NCBI GenBank assembly: GCA_030323885.1
Contig: CM059192.1
Location: 68,336,785 to 68,400,784, forward strand
Source: Branchipolynoe longqiensis
Lineage: Eukaryota > Annelida > Polychaeta > Phyllodocida > Polynoidae
Direction: 5' to 3'
DNA: 64,000 nucleotides
The translations under genes and the position numbers were made by a program. Shown here in pieces: positions 10,491 to 21,449 of the stretch. Within the stretch, counting starts at the first letter, position 1. Every line of letters begins with the position of its first letter. The notes below the pieces were generated by a model. That model was not told the origin of the DNA and did not search any database. It was given only the letters and a program-made list of their open reading frames with translations.

Positions 10491-10745
10491 CCCCCTGCCT
10501 AGTCTGTTTTCGATGCTTGCTAACATACTCATTATTATATTTTCTTTCTTTCGTTCTTTATGTATTTTTGTTGTTGTTGTTGTTTCTTTCACTTAGTTTG
10601 TTATTTGTTTAGTGCTCAGACTAGGTTAGTGTTGTTTTTTACCAGTCACCTGAATAAAGGCTTTTACCATATGGCACTTCAGTCGCTGTGCCGTTTGTGA
10701 GTCACAAAAGTGTGGTGTGTCAGCTGTACAGTCCCTAGGATTTCA

Positions 10746-10771
10746 CCCCCCCCCCCCCCCCCCCCCCCCCC
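10746..10771. repeat. C26 homopolymer
   Basis: An uninterrupted run of 26 C lies between the LINE endonuclease and the upstream LINE ORF. Confidence 0.95.
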
Positions 10772-10821
10772 ATCTGCCTATGGAGAGAAACAGGTGTGGT
10801 GGTTCTATGATCCCTCCTTGC

Positions 10822-11175
10822 TCAGTCTTCCAGCTTTGTCATTTTCTTTTTAGTTTCCTCACATAGGTTTTCTCTTTCTCCCTGCTTCTCCTCCCTTTCA
10901 TTTCTCATTGTATCCCTGATGAACTTGCCTAACTCATCTGTGGTCTTAGGCATCTTGCTGGGGTTGGCATTTTTGTTTTTGGATGCCACATCTACTATTT
11001 TTCTGTTGTATAGTGTCAGTTCTTCCTGTGTTTTGACACTGCTAATCCCTAGATTGTCACACAGACAATTACAAGCGGTGTTATTTCTGATACTAAATCT
11101 CCTATTACTCCTCCTTGTTAGGCTTGCGTCTGTTTTCCCACCTTTATTTCCAGATTCCATGCATTCAGTATCCAT
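10822..11175 (-). pseudogene. Lysine/glutamate-rich ORF upstream of the LINE endonuclease, probably ORF1 or an ORF2 leader
   Basis: A 117-codon minus-strand ORF has the same orientation as, and lies 5' of, the LINE endonuclease. It is highly charged (MRNEREEKQGERENLCEETK) with coiled-coil character near the C terminus. No zinc knuckle or RRM was seen. Position suggests LINE ORF1, but I do not recognise the family. Confidence 0.4.
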
Positions 11176-11565
11176 TTACCATCTGTCAGTGTACCACACC
11201 ACACCAGACACCATTCAGATGATTTTTGACTGGTCAAAATGACTTGTTTCGTAGTTTTAGCTCCAGTCGGGTGACATAAACATTAGATGCACGCAGTGCT
11301 TACCATCAGCATTCACCCCTACTATGGATGTGGGTAAATGTTTCATCCAGCTAGCTAGCTACCTGTCTTTTGCCTGTCTTTCTACTTGGAGAATACTCGT
11401 TGGCTCAGTGTCAAGGTAATGTGACTCAGTGGGATCCCGTGTCATGATGTCGGTGGCATGGTATCCTAGTGAGGAGTGAAGCAATACTATAAAGTTTATT
11501 TGAGTGGGCAACGTCACAAGTCGGTGTCCATCCTGATATGTCTTTAGATATTGTTACACCTGAAA

Positions 11566-12005
11566 GGTAGACGGATGGCTGTTTAAGTTGAGCGCCCGCC
11601 TCCCATGTGGCAGGTCATAGGATTTGCCCCGGTTTCGAACCCTGCTCGAGTCAAACCTATGCAGGGTTTTTTCCACTTGCCCAATCGGGCTAACTAAATG
11701 TTCTAATTGCCCAGGTGGCAAAGCTACTTGCCCAAGCCCAAGTCAGCCAATTGAAACTGAAATCTGCTACTGCAGATCAGAAAAATAACGGCTTGCCTGT
11801 TCGGGCAGGTCACTGAGAACTTCACCTGTCCGACGGAGTAAACTAAGGGCCCCGGGCAACCGGGCAGTCCTTATTGTCCTACCCTGCATAGTATGACTTA
11901 AAAATGTACATTTATCGCTACCTAGTCTGGTGATCAGCATTACTAGGATAGAGCAAAGAGCGGTGGAATGGGGAAGATCAGTTCTCCATGCTTGATCAGT
12001 AAATG
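11566..12005 (+). mobile_element. SINE-A (T2-like end), interrupted
   Basis: The head AGACGGATGGCTGTTTAAGT and the B-box GGTTTCGAACCCTGCTCGAG are followed by an insertion (11662-11886). The core then resumes (GACTTAAAAATG...CATTACTAGGATAGAGCAA) and ends in a degraded T2 tail (AGCGGTGGAATGGGGAAGAT). Confidence 0.7.
11662..11886. mobile_element. CAGGG-type MITE inside SINE-A
   Basis: The ends CAGGGTTTTTTCC and GGACAATAAGGACTGCCCGG (reverse-complement side) give CAGGGT...ACCCTG termini, with subterminal GCCCAATCGGGC and GCCCGGTTGCCC motifs in inverted arrangement. This looks hAT-like, but a clean 8-bp duplication is not evident. Confidence 0.5.
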
Positions 12006-12345
12006 TAATTTTTAAAAGTTTAAAAAAAAAAATGTAATGGAAAACAAATTCTTCACAAAAGTCCTATCAAAGCTGACATCACTTCCTCATGCAACATAAA
12101 TTGTTTGGTTATTGCAGGGTGTAATGGATGATGCTACGATGTTGATGCTGTCGTTATGTTTGCACCGATAGAAGTGTATGCGCTGATGCCTGTGGTGCTC
12201 TACCTTTCAGGGGCTTTGCAGATACTTGGTTGAGCGCTCCCCTGGGTGTGTCAGGACCAGGGCCCCAACGTGGTTTGGGTCGCTCGGTACTGAGTTGTAC
12301 ACACAAGTAGATGCACGGGATCCGTCTTATCCTCTGTCGGACTCT

Positions 12346-12745
12346 TAAGCAGCCATAGACGGTAAGTTCACCTTCTTTGTTTGTTGTTCTTATTCAAATA
12401 AAAGAAGGCCGCTATTTTCACTATACCAGTCTTCATCTCTGCTTTGGAGGAAAATTGCGCACAGGGCTGATAGGATGATGTTAGAAACTGTAGGTGTATG
12501 TGTGAGGGGAATTAAGACTGGCGATTTAATAAGAGGTTTCCGCTGAAATACCATAAGCAGCCATAGACGATAAGCTTATGGTTTGTTTTTTCTGTAAAAT
12601 AAATGAAGACAATTATTTTCACTATTACGCTATTTATGACTGCTTTGGAGGAATATTGCGCACATGGCTTATACTTATATTGTGATCTTTGAAGCAGTAG
12701 AAGACTGGCGATTAATAAGAAATTACCATTGAAATATTGTATGTT
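12346..12745. repeat. Tandem dimer, about 208-bp unit
   Basis: TAAGCAGCCATAGACG starts at 12346 and 12554. Both units contain ATTTTCACTAT, TGCTTTGGAGGAA(A/T)ATTGCG and AGACTGGCGATT in the same order. No TIRs recognised. Confidence 0.75.
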
Positions 12746-12787
12746 ATTCTATGGAGGTTGGGTCCCTTTTTTCTCTCTTGGTATATT

Positions 12788-12985
12788 AGTTGTTTAAGCA
12801 GGGAAAATTTCAACCACGGACGATTGGTCTTCCTCATTCCACTGCATCTTGCCCTATCATAATAATGCCAAATGCCTGGCTAGGAAGCGACAAGTATAAA
12901 TTTTTCTGTCATTGGTTTGACTCGACCAGGATTCGAACCCACGTTCTCATGATCTACCAACACGGTAGCTTTTTCAAGGAGTACC
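12788..12985 (-). mobile_element. SINE-A, T2 tail
   Basis: It begins TTAGTTGTTTAAGCAGGGAA (reversed T2 tail), followed by the core GGCTAGGAAGCGACAAGTAT and the head remnant ATTCGAACCCACG. Confidence 0.85.
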
Positions 12986-12989
12986 ATGT

Positions 12990-13685
12990 ATCCCCCTCGA
13001 ATAGTAATTTGGTGGTGGAGAAGATGACTTTTTTTATGGCTCATTTGGGGTGCTACTAAATACTATGCAAGGGAGGCTTTAAAAGAAAAATTCAAGCTGT
13101 TAATATAAAAGAACTGCTAATCCTCCTAATGCCGTAATGGATGCCACACCATGAAGATGTAGGATCAAATCTTGGTACCTATTTTGGTTTAGAAAAATTT
13201 GGTGCTTTAATGTTATTGCCATCTGGCTTGATAAGTCTATTTTGGGCGCATGTTTGCCTACTTGTGGCAATAGCTGGGTAGTTGAGTATTGCTAATGATG
13301 GCGGTGAAGGACTGATGCGCAGGAACCAACGCTCATGACACAGGTAATACGTGGATTATAGGGTTCGTCCGAGGCCTGCAAAGTCTTGAAAGGTTTTTGA
13401 ACTTCATTTGCCCCATTTCAATGCATTGAAAAACCTTGAATTCAACCTATTTTGGGTAATTAGTCTTAAAAAGCCTTGACATTTTGAATCCCATTAAACT
13501 GTCTCCACTGATCAGATTAGTCCGTAATTACCATTCATCATTGTCCACCCCCAACCCTGAAATGAATGAAGTGAAATCCAAATGAAAATAGTCTTGAATT
13601 TCTATCAAAAGCAGCCTTGAAATTGCATTGGATTCCATATATCTTCACATGTGTATGGTAAATACACCCATTGCATCGGTGATGA
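12990..13685. other. No gene; possible degraded hAT-like MITE at about 13359-13671
   Basis: TAGGGTTCGTCC with repeated CTTGAAAGG/CCTTGAA motifs resembles the ends of hAT-type MITEs I know from animal genomes. The right end is not clear. Nothing else was recognised. Confidence 0.3.
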
Positions 13686-13689
13686 CCCT

Positions 13690-14030
13690 AACTATTGGGA
13701 CCAGACGGGGTGGCCGAATAAGTTGAACGTCTCCCATTTTGGGTGATCGTGGGATTCGAACCCATGGGTTGTTGGAGTTTTATGTCCTGGCAACAGGTAA
13801 GGTAATATCAGGACGGGTATCTGACCGTGCACACTCAGGGCGACTTTATAGTGCTGTCCCACTGGGATGCCAGGCCGCCAGCACCATGACTGGATATTCC
13901 ACTCAATCTCGTTATCCTGACACTGAGCCAACTAGTCCTTGCCCTATCCTAATAATGGCTAGTGCCTGTCTAGGAAGTGACAAGTATACATTTTAAAGTA
14001 ATTGGTATGGCTCGACCAGGGTTTGAACCG
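13690..14030 (-). mobile_element. SINE-A inverted pair: head stub (+) abutting a near-full copy (-)
   Basis: At 13700-13762 a plus-strand head (GACGGGGTGGCCGAATAAGT) runs to its B-box. From 13768 the reverse complement of a T1 copy starts at its tail (GGGTTGTTGGAGTTTTATGT) and continues to the head remnant near 14030. Confidence 0.75.
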
Positions 14031-14079
14031 TAAAGAAATCATCGTCACAGCTTCCAATTAGCTTTTTTTTTGGGGGGGG

Positions 14080-14258
14080 GGGTACATTAGTTGTTTAAGC
14101 ATCCCACTGCTCCTTGCCCTATCCTAGTAATGCCAAGCGTCTGGCTAGGAAGCGACAAGTAGCAATCTTTAAGTCATTGGTTAGACTCGACCAGGATTCG
14201 ATCCCACAATCTACGAACACGGGAGACGGACGCTCTAACTCATTCGGCCATCCCATCA
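14080..14258 (-). mobile_element. SINE-A, T2 tail, with internal deletion
   Basis: The reversed T2 tail GTACATTAGTTGTTTAAGCA jumps directly to CCACTGCTCCTTGCCCTATC. The core and complete head (GGGAGACGGACGCTCTAACT) follow. Confidence 0.85.
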
Positions 14259-14525
14259 TTCGATTTGATAGACGTAAGAAACATAGCTTTTGATGCAAGT
14301 CTCGTCGCCTTATTCTTAAAAAGTAATCTACAGCTGTTCATCCTGTACTGACTAGTTATATTCACCATGTCTATCCACAAGAATATAACATTAACATGCG
14401 ACTACTATGCAACTAGAATTGACTACTGTACAAATATACATCAACATGCGGCATATAGTTTATGAGTCACCCTTGTTCGGTAAACATTGATAAAACATTT
14501 TTTTTGGTGGGTACTTCCCGTAGTG

Positions 14526-14868
14526 TGGGGAGACCAGCCGGGATGGCCGAATGAGTTAGAGCGCCCGTCTCCCACGCTGGTAGATCGTGGGGTCGAACCC
14601 TGGTCGAGTCAAACCAATGACTTAAAAATTGATACTTGTTGCTTCCTAGCCAGGCGCTCGGCATTAATAGGATAGGGCAGGTACTGGTTGGCTCAGTGTC
14701 AGGATAATGTGACTGAGTGGGATATCAGGTCATGGTGCCAGTGGCCTGGGTTCCCAGTGGGGCAGCACTATAAAGACACCATGAGTGCACACTGTCACAA
14801 GTCGGTACCCATCCTGATATGACCTTATATGTTGCTAGGACGTAAAACAACAAGAAACAAACGAAACC
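14526..14868 (+). mobile_element. SINE-A, full length, T1 tail
   Basis: The head CGGGATGGCCGAATGAGTTA, B-box GGGGTCGAACCCTGGTCGAG, complete core and terminal GTTGCTAGGACGTAAAACAA are all present. It is a good reference copy for the window. Confidence 0.9.
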
Positions 14869-14869
14869 G

Positions 14870-15385
14870 TAGTGTGGGCGGTCTCCACTACAGACATTTC
14901 CGGCGTTATTAATATGGGTCAAGGTCCACAGAGCTGCTCTAAACCTATTACTAGGGAGTCGAGAGCTTTCAGGAACTCTTTTCCGCTGTTATATTTTCCT
15001 ATAAATCTCACATAATGTAATTATTTTATCCTATTTGTAACCCTGTCCTTATAGACATCTATCACAGACCATTACCGGTGCCTGGTGAATAATTTAGGCT
15101 AGGATACTGAGTAATTAGTCAAATGAATAGCCAAAAAGGTATCTAAAGCTGGTGCCAGGCTTCCCTTTTCTCTTCTCTTCCCCGTAAAGTATCATATCAT
15201 ATATCATATCATGTATCATATCATGTATCATATCACACTCACACCAGTCACCATGGTTTCGGTTCCCCGGCCATTGTTATCTATATGTCTTTCTAATTTG
15301 TCTTGAACAATCCATCTAGAGCAAACTTGTGCTCTCTAAGAGCGGATTCATTTAATATAATTAATAGACATGGCTACGCATATAA
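14870..15385. other. No gene; ATCAT-rich short tandem repeat at 15189-15235
   Basis: Units of TATCATATCATG repeat about four times. No ORF or transposon end was seen in the rest. Confidence 0.5.
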
Positions 15386-15386
15386 C

Positions 15387-15575
15387 TATACATACATACA
15401 TACATACATACATACATACATACATACATACATACATACATACATACATACATACATACATACATACATACATACTACGTACGTACGTACGTACGTACGT
15501 ACATACATACATACATACATACATACATACATACATACATACATACATACATACATACATACATACACACACACA
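15387..15575. repeat. (CATA)n microsatellite with an internal (CGTA)n block
   Basis: CATA repeats run almost unbroken. An ACGT-step block at about 15477-15502 differs by T-to-G change, and the array ends in a short CA tract. Confidence 0.95.
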
Positions 15576-15611
15576 CACCAGGTATCAGGATGCAGGGTAC
15601 ATAGTTATCTC

Positions 15612-15860
15612 AATCTCCGCTTCCCGTGCGTGTGCAAGGTAGTGGGTTCGGTCCCAAACCGAGTCCAACCGCTGACTTACAATGTGGTGCTTGTGACTGT
15701 CTTGCTGTGCGTTCAATATTACAAAGATTGGGCCAGGGCTGCTGGGCTCAGTGTCTGGATAATGTAATATCGGGTCATGCTGTTTGTTGGTGGGACAGCA
15801 CCATGATAAAGTCACCAGGAGTGCACATTGTCACAAGTCAATGCCCATCATGGTATGCGA
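15612..15860 (+). mobile_element. SINE-A, degraded, T1 core
   Basis: GGGTTCGGTCCCAAACCGAG (B-box region) is followed by a diverged core with CTCAGTGTCTGGATAATG and CACATTGTCACAAGTC. The tail is lost. Confidence 0.65.
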
Positions 15861-15929
15861 TATATAGCGAATGGTAGACAGGAAGTGTGAACACTTATTT
15901 GTCTCTCTTTTTTTTGTTCTTTTTTTGTG

Positions 15930-16236
15930 TGTACATTAGTTGTCCCAAGCAGGGGAAATCCCAGTCACAGACGACTGGTCTTCCCCACTCCACTGCTGGT
16001 CGATAGAAAGCCCGAGCCTACACTTTTACCGACCCAAGGGATTTTTAACCTCCCACACCACATAGACATGGTATGAGAGCAACCGGCCTTTGATGACGCT
16101 GTAAGTTATACACAGCGGTGGAAATCCAAATTGGCCGAGCTGGGGGCACAGGGAATCGAACTGCTGACCCTCAGATTAGGAGTCTGACCTAGAAAAAAGT
16201 CAGACACTCTAACCCCTCCACCACAGAGAACACCAC
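15930..16236 (-). mobile_element. SINE-C copy 1, with T2-type tail
   Basis: The reverse complement begins GTGTTCTCTGTGGTGGAGGG and has a B-box-like CAGTTCGATTCCCTGTGCCC. Its body includes CACCGCTGTGTATAACTTAC and it ends GTGGGGAAGACCAGTCGTCT and CCCCTGCTTGGGACAACTAA. The last about 60 bp equal the T2 tail of SINE-A, though heads and bodies differ. Confidence 0.85.
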
Positions 16237-16820
16237 ATGACTTCACATTTTGCTGGGATGTGAAAACCCCACTCACATAATTGCATTAGCCACTTTTACT
16301 CCCATTAGTTGGTAATATTCTCTGAAGTGTCCACATATGCGCGTGTTCCCCATTTTTTGGACCAATAGCTGAGTGGTTGCTGGGGTATGCCCATGCGCGG
16401 TCAGTGGAGGGGGTGTGGTGGGGGGCTGGCAGTGCTTGTGTAGGGTGTCTGCATGACAGGTCGACATGCGCACAGTGTGGGTGGGTGGGGATGGGTGTTT
16501 ATATATATCTGCAGGCAGGCGGCTACGGGACGCGGCCACTGCTCTATATTCGAGGTCGGCCTGCGAACTCTTGACATGAAAATCGATGCACGATGTGTCC
16601 GGGCAGCACCCGTGTGATCGACGCCGTGTGTGTGTGGGGGGGGGGGTATGAATGGGGGTCAGAACGAGTGTGTGGGAGGTTCGCTCACGCCTGGCCCCAT
16701 TAAGGGAGCTGGTGGGGAATGGTGGCGAGAGGCCAAAGGTCAGAATGAGGGGTTGGGGGGGGGGGGGTTACAAGCATGTGTTTTGAAACATGGGGGTTCG
16801 ATGATCATTTCAGGAACGAG
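16237..16820. other. No gene; G-rich, with several poly-G runs
   Basis: G runs at about 16636-16646 and 16757-16766 and GGGGGTGTGG-type tracts. No ORF shows protein-like composition. Confidence 0.5.
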
Positions 16821-17105
16821 GTTGGTTGGTTGTTGGAATTTTACGTCCTGACAACATCTAAGGTCATATCAGGACAGGTACCGACTTGTGACAGTGCACA
16901 CTCATGGTGGCTATATAGTGCTGCCCCACTGAGAAATCAGGCTGCCAACACCATGATCCAATATCCCACTCAGTCACATTATCCTGATACTGCGCTAACC
17001 AGTCATTGTCCTATCCGGTTAATTTAATGCCGAGCGCCAGGCTGCGTAGCAACAAGTATCAATTTTGTAACTCATTGGTTTGACTCGAATGGGAATCAAA
17101 CAAAA
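16821..17105 (-). mobile_element. SINE-A, T1 tail, head truncated
   Basis: Reversed tail GGTTGGTTGTTGGAATTTTA, then the core to TTTGACTCGAATGGGAATCA. The tail carries the CCAAC form (AACCAACC) rather than CAACAAC. Confidence 0.85.
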
Positions 17106-17458
17106 AGATTCAGTCACCACGTCCAGTCAGGAGAGGTCAGAGGTTGGAATGGATGGAGGCGGGGGTTAATGGATGGAGGCGGGGGTTAAAAGCATGTGCT
17201 TTAAAACATGAGGGTTCGATGAGCATTTCACTGTTTTCAGGAACGAGGTGAATTCGGTGAGATTTGTAACCATTCTGAGTGTGTCCTTCGCCTAGTTTTC
17301 CCAGACCCATTCAGCTCTGTTCTCCAAGAGTAGGGATTGTGTTGTTATGCTATTGATTTGCAGTGTGCATAAGTCAATGGGATTGTTTGCCAGTGACGAC
17401 CAATTGGATCCACTGTGGATGCTGTTGTCATAGCATAGGTTGTTTATAGGATGGGTAT

Positions 17459-17873
17459 GTCTGTCAATAGATAACAGATTCACCCTGTACTCGTAGTACG
17501 CGGATGAACGACAATGTAGTCTAAATACGGGCGAAAATAGCTTTAGTATGGAACAGGAAGTAGAATGCCTGGTTCCAATATCTTATATCGGCACAGATTT
17601 GGTGAAACGGGAGAGAATGCAAAAAGACAATATGGCGGCGATAGAGCGCTGTCGATTTCACTTTTAAATTCTATTAAACTATATGTTTTATTATATTTTT
17701 CAACTCAAAGGTAGCGGGGAAATATGAAGACATAAAAAGAATAATTATTGCTTTTTAGATTGTGAATTTAGGCTCTCATTTCATTTCCCCGCTTTTTCGA
17801 CAGCTTTTATATAGAGCCTGGTATTCACTCGTGTACTGCGAGTACAGGGTGAATCCTTTATCTAGTCTGTCAA
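17459..17873. mobile_element. MULE-type MITE with 9-bp target duplication, copy 1
   Basis: The element is 17468-17864, flanked by GTCTGTCAA on both sides (17459-17467, 17865-17873). Ends TAGATAACAGATTCACCC and GGGTGAATCCTTTATCTA are inverted repeats continuing into palindromic subterminal GTACTCGTAGTAC-like motifs. The interior has TGCAAAAAGACAATATGGCG and is non-coding. A 9-bp duplication with TIRs is typical of Mutator-like elements. A second copy, in reverse orientation with its own 9-bp duplication, is at 58827-59234. Confidence 0.88.
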
Positions 17874-18239
17874 TAGCTGCTGTGCTTACATGCAGAAAGA
17901 GCTGCCATGAAGTCAGTGGGGAACGGGTCACAGGTGGTCTCCGATTAACTGTTCACCGAGAAAGGTAGCAATAATATTATGTTGTGCGGGTAGGAAAGGG
18001 AGCTTAGATAGAATTTAGTCTACTCCGTTCATTTCTCCCCCAAAGGTAATGTTTTGCTATTGATAATTTCTTCAAAACCTTGTAGACCATCGTCTATCAT
18101 GTCTGGCAGGTTTACTGCCCCACTTTCCAGCTGTCGTGACAATTTACCGGTTTACACATTCATGAAATTTCAAAACTTTAAATTTGTTTATTCTTTGTTA
18201 CCATAACAGACTTTTTCTTCTACTACATCTTAATCGTCA

Positions 18240-18566
18240 CAAACCGGATGCGGTGGATCAAATCGGTAGAACGCAGGCTTCCCGTGCGGAAGGTCTGGAG
18301 TTTGAATCCCAGCCGAGTCAAACCAATGACTTATAGAATTGATATTTGTCGCTACCTAGCCTGGCGCTCGGCATTAATAGGATATGACGTGGTCTGGTCA
18401 GCACAGTATCAGGATAAAATCGCTGTGTGGGATATCAGGTCATGGTTCTGGTGGTCTGGCCTTGCAGTGAGGCAGCACTATAAAATCGCAGGGAGTGTGC
18501 AGTGTCACAAGTCGGTGCCCATCCAGAAATGACCTTTGATGTTGTTGGGACGTAAAGCAACAATGG
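18240..18566 (+). mobile_element. SINE-A, second head type, T1 tail
   Basis: The head ACCGGATGCGGTGGATCAAA, the B-box GGAGTTTGAATCCCAGCCGA, the core and GATGTTGTTGGGACGTAAAG are present. The head differs from the GACGGGATGGCCGAATGAG type. Confidence 0.85.
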
Positions 18567-18968
18567 AGAAGCTAATCGTCACACATTAACCTATTAATGT
18601 GTGGCTACACTTTTCGAATATATGCACTGCGATCTCCTAGTGTTACTAGTACTTTGGTTGGTCATCTGAATGTGAGATGTCAACGAAGAACCCTAGTACG
18701 ATGACTCCCTAGGGTCTCCATTTCCAATTAAGCTTGCTCACTGCAGCCCTGCCAACCGTTCCGATTTCCACTCCCCGATGTTGCTGTTCACGGAATCTCT
18801 ATATATAAAGATGAAAAATTACACAATTCCGAATGTTTAGTTCTTTTCTTTTTTATTGCAGAGGAATAAACATATTTACCCCAACCCACCCATTGTTGAT
18901 CTGGTCGTCAGATGGTGCTTTTTTTTTTATAGCATAAAAATGATATATTTGGTACATTTCTGTCTTAG
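18567..18968. other. No gene recognised
   Basis: AT-rich sequence with poly-T runs and no repeat ends. Confidence 0.5.
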
Positions 18969-19440
18969 TCATTCTTTAAATTCCTCGGTAAAATTGTATA
19001 TATAATGTTTGTTTTTTGTGGGGGATGTGGGGGGGGGGTCTTTAGTTGCGTTTTCTGTGTATGGCAGCATAGTGTGCATGAATAAATTATAAATGAAACA
19101 AATATGGAACAGTTTATTCTTTTTCCTCAAAATGAAATTTTGATGGGTCTGCTCACTGTCGGAGGCTAGCGCCGGTAGAACCTCTACCAGGCTCTCAAGG
19201 TCATTAACTGTCAGGGTCACTAGGTCAATCCAGTAGTCCAAGCACTGCCCGTGGCGATAGTCAAAATCCTGTAAGAACACAACCTTACGGCCAGCCCTTA
19301 CGGTTTCGCCGTAAGGTGTACGATATTTTATGTCCCCATCATCACCGTACGCCGATCTTCCGGTTTTTTTTTCTTCCATTAAACAAAATTCCAGCACCGA
19401 GGCTGAATTTTCCGATGTTGGAAACCTTATAATGCCATTA
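18969..19440 (-). CDS. Unrecognised protein-like ORF, possible exon or transposon fragment
   Basis: The minus-strand frame from about 19440 reads through ENSASVLEFCLMEEKKTGRS, then GETVRAGRKVVFLQDFDYRH, GQCLDYWIDLVTLTVNDLES and LVEVLPALASDSEQTH. Composition is globular-protein-like up to about 19135. After that it becomes low complexity (PPPTSPTKNK), so the true end is probably near 19135. AG dinucleotides near 19401 and 19420 could serve as acceptors, but no strong donor is evident. The family is not recognised. It could be a host exon, a pseudogene or part of an orphan transposon. Confidence 0.4.
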
Positions 19441-19589
19441 ATATAGTAATATTATATAAATCTTAAAGATTATTGTGTTCAAAATGCACCACAGAGCATC
19501 TAACATTTAAACATTTTTCTGGGGAGCAGGTACCCCTGACTGACTAATATAACATCCCTTAAGATCTCCTGGTTTTCATTTTCCAAATA

Positions 19590-19905
19590 ACCAGACGGGA
19601 TGGCTGAATGAGTTAGAGCGTCCGTCTCCTGTGGGTTCGAACCCTGGTTGAGTCAAACCAATGACTTAAAAATTGATACTTGTCGCTTCCTAGCCAGGCG
19701 CTCTGCATTATCAGGATATGGCAAGGACTGGTTGGCTCCATGTCAGGATAATGTGACCGAGTCGGATATCAGGTTATGGTGCTGGTGGCCTGGTCTCCCA
19801 GTGGGGAAGCACTATAAAGTCGTCATGAGTGCGCACTGTCACAAGTCGGTACCCGTCCTGATATGACCTTAGATGTTGCTAGGAGATAAAACATCAACAA
19901 ACAAT
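19590..19905 (+). mobile_element. SINE-A, full core, T1 tail, short head
   Basis: The head CAGACGGGATGGCTGAATGA lacks about 14 bp before GTGGGTTCGAACCCTGG. The core and the tail GTTGCTAGGAGATAAAACAT are present. Confidence 0.88.
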
Positions 19906-20555
19906 CATTTTCCAATGTTGTCAACCCTGAGCTGTTAGTTTAGTGCATGGTTCATGCCACGCATAGTGGGTACCATCAACTTTATGTATGTGTATTCACC
20001 ATCCTCAACCACCGCCATATAAGCTGAAGTCGCGACCTGTTGAGCTGAGTCACAGCTTCAGTCTTCACTGGGAGACCTTGGTTGTCCATCAGTGTCAGTG
20101 GCGATGATGGCAGCTACTCATCATTTATTGTGTCCTCGCTGATGACTGATGAGTCCAATTCATGCTCGAATTCGTGCGGTGGCACGTGGGGCGCGTGTGT
20201 GTAGCTGCAGTTGGAGAGTGGTGGGAGAACGAGACCATCTTTCCTCTGCTGTACTTTTGTTTAGCTTGAGATATATACGGTCGGTTTCAAACTGTGCTGT
20301 GCCTTTGAGAATAGAAGCATTCCATGAACTTGACTCTCCAATACATGAATAAAATGAGAACGTGACCATTAGTATGATGTACTGGCTTTTTTATAAGAAA
20401 TATAAACATAGGTAGCAACTAGTGCTTAAATAAGTAACTCGACATATCTACCTCTATATCTAGATTACTTTTGTTCTGGGATGCTGTAGTTATGCGGTAA
20501 TCATCGGTAACTGCAGAATGTCGGGTTTTGCGCTTGAACTTTTCATAATCCTAGA
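19906..20555. other. No gene recognised
   Basis: Unique-looking sequence without a convincing ORF or repeat boundary. Confidence 0.5.
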
Positions 20556-20746
20556 CAGTAAAACTCTAACCGAATACCACCACAGATCGACCACTCCCCT
20601 ATATTGATCACTTTATTTGGGTTCCAAACGATCTCCCATACAATACCATTGTAATGATTTTTTTTTAAACTCTCTAAACCGACCACCTCCCCAAATGGAC
20701 CATTTTAAGTCGGTCCCATGGTGGGTCGAGTTAGAGAGGTTTTACT
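20556..20746. mobile_element. pogo/Tigger-type MITE
   Basis: The ends CAGTAAAACTCTAACC and GAGAGGTTTTACT are inverted. Internal CCACTCCCCTATATTGATCA and ACCGACCACCTCCCCAAATG match copies at 32559, 36876 and 62305. TA flanks are visible at the better-preserved copy 36876-37058. Confidence 0.8.
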
Positions 20747-21035
20747 ATTGCATAGTTCCCTGTGAACCTGGGAAATCTGAACTGCCAGCAGTGTGTGGTG
20801 TAACGGGCGATGTACATGTATGGCAGAAAGTTTGTTAAGTGAGATTGGAGGTAGTGGTTAAAGACTACAGTAGTGCCTAATTAGAAATACGTGCCGTTGC
20901 GTAACTTGTGCGGTAATCATCGTATTTAGAGCACGGTAATATAAGTACGGTACTTACTCTAAAAGGGCACTTCTAGTGACTGAAATAAAGAAACCAACCA
21001 GACATGAACGTGTCTACTTTTTCCGCTTTTTTTTG
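20747..21035. other. No feature recognised
   Basis: Non-repetitive and non-coding by inspection. Confidence 0.4.
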
Positions 21036-21216
21036 GGTACATTAGTTGTTTAAGCAGGGGAAATTTCAATCGCGGGCGATTGGTCTTCCTCATTCCACTG
21101 CTCCTTGCCCTATCCTAATAATGCCGAGCACCTGGCTAGGAAGCGACAAGTATCACATTTTTTAAGTCATTGGGGGTTGACTCGAGCCGGATTCGAACCC
21201 ATGATCTACCAAACAC
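21036..21216 (-). mobile_element. SINE-A, complete T2 tail
   Basis: GTACATTAGTTGTTTAAGCA, then GGGGAAATTTCAATCGCGGG, CTTCCTCATTCCACTGCTCC and the core AGGAAGCGACAAGTATCACA up to GATTCGAACCCATGATCTAC. It is the best T2 reference in the window. Confidence 0.88.
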
Positions 21217-21449
21217 TGGTTTTAACATCGAAATGCCAAACATGCACGTCCCAGGCTTCACAACGATAATAATATCCAGACCCAATACATCTGTGTCTGC
21301 GATTGATCGCAAATCACTTCTGATTCATTGATTGATAATCCGATAGGTTTTTCTTCTTCGAATAAGTAAAGAATGTTCATGTTGATGTTAGGTTTATTGG
21401 TCACCAATTTGTGGTGTTTTTGTCGTGAGTTGCATATTTAAGTATAAAC

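Noticed and set aside
14529..14605. Functional tRNA genes
   Set aside because: A/B-box-like heads occur only within SINE-A, -B, -C and -D; no free cloverleaf with a proper acceptor stem was seen.
14467..14922. Short ORFs with FYVLATSKVIS or DTCRFLARRSAL
   Set aside because: These recur wherever SINE-A occurs and are translations of the SINE core and tail.
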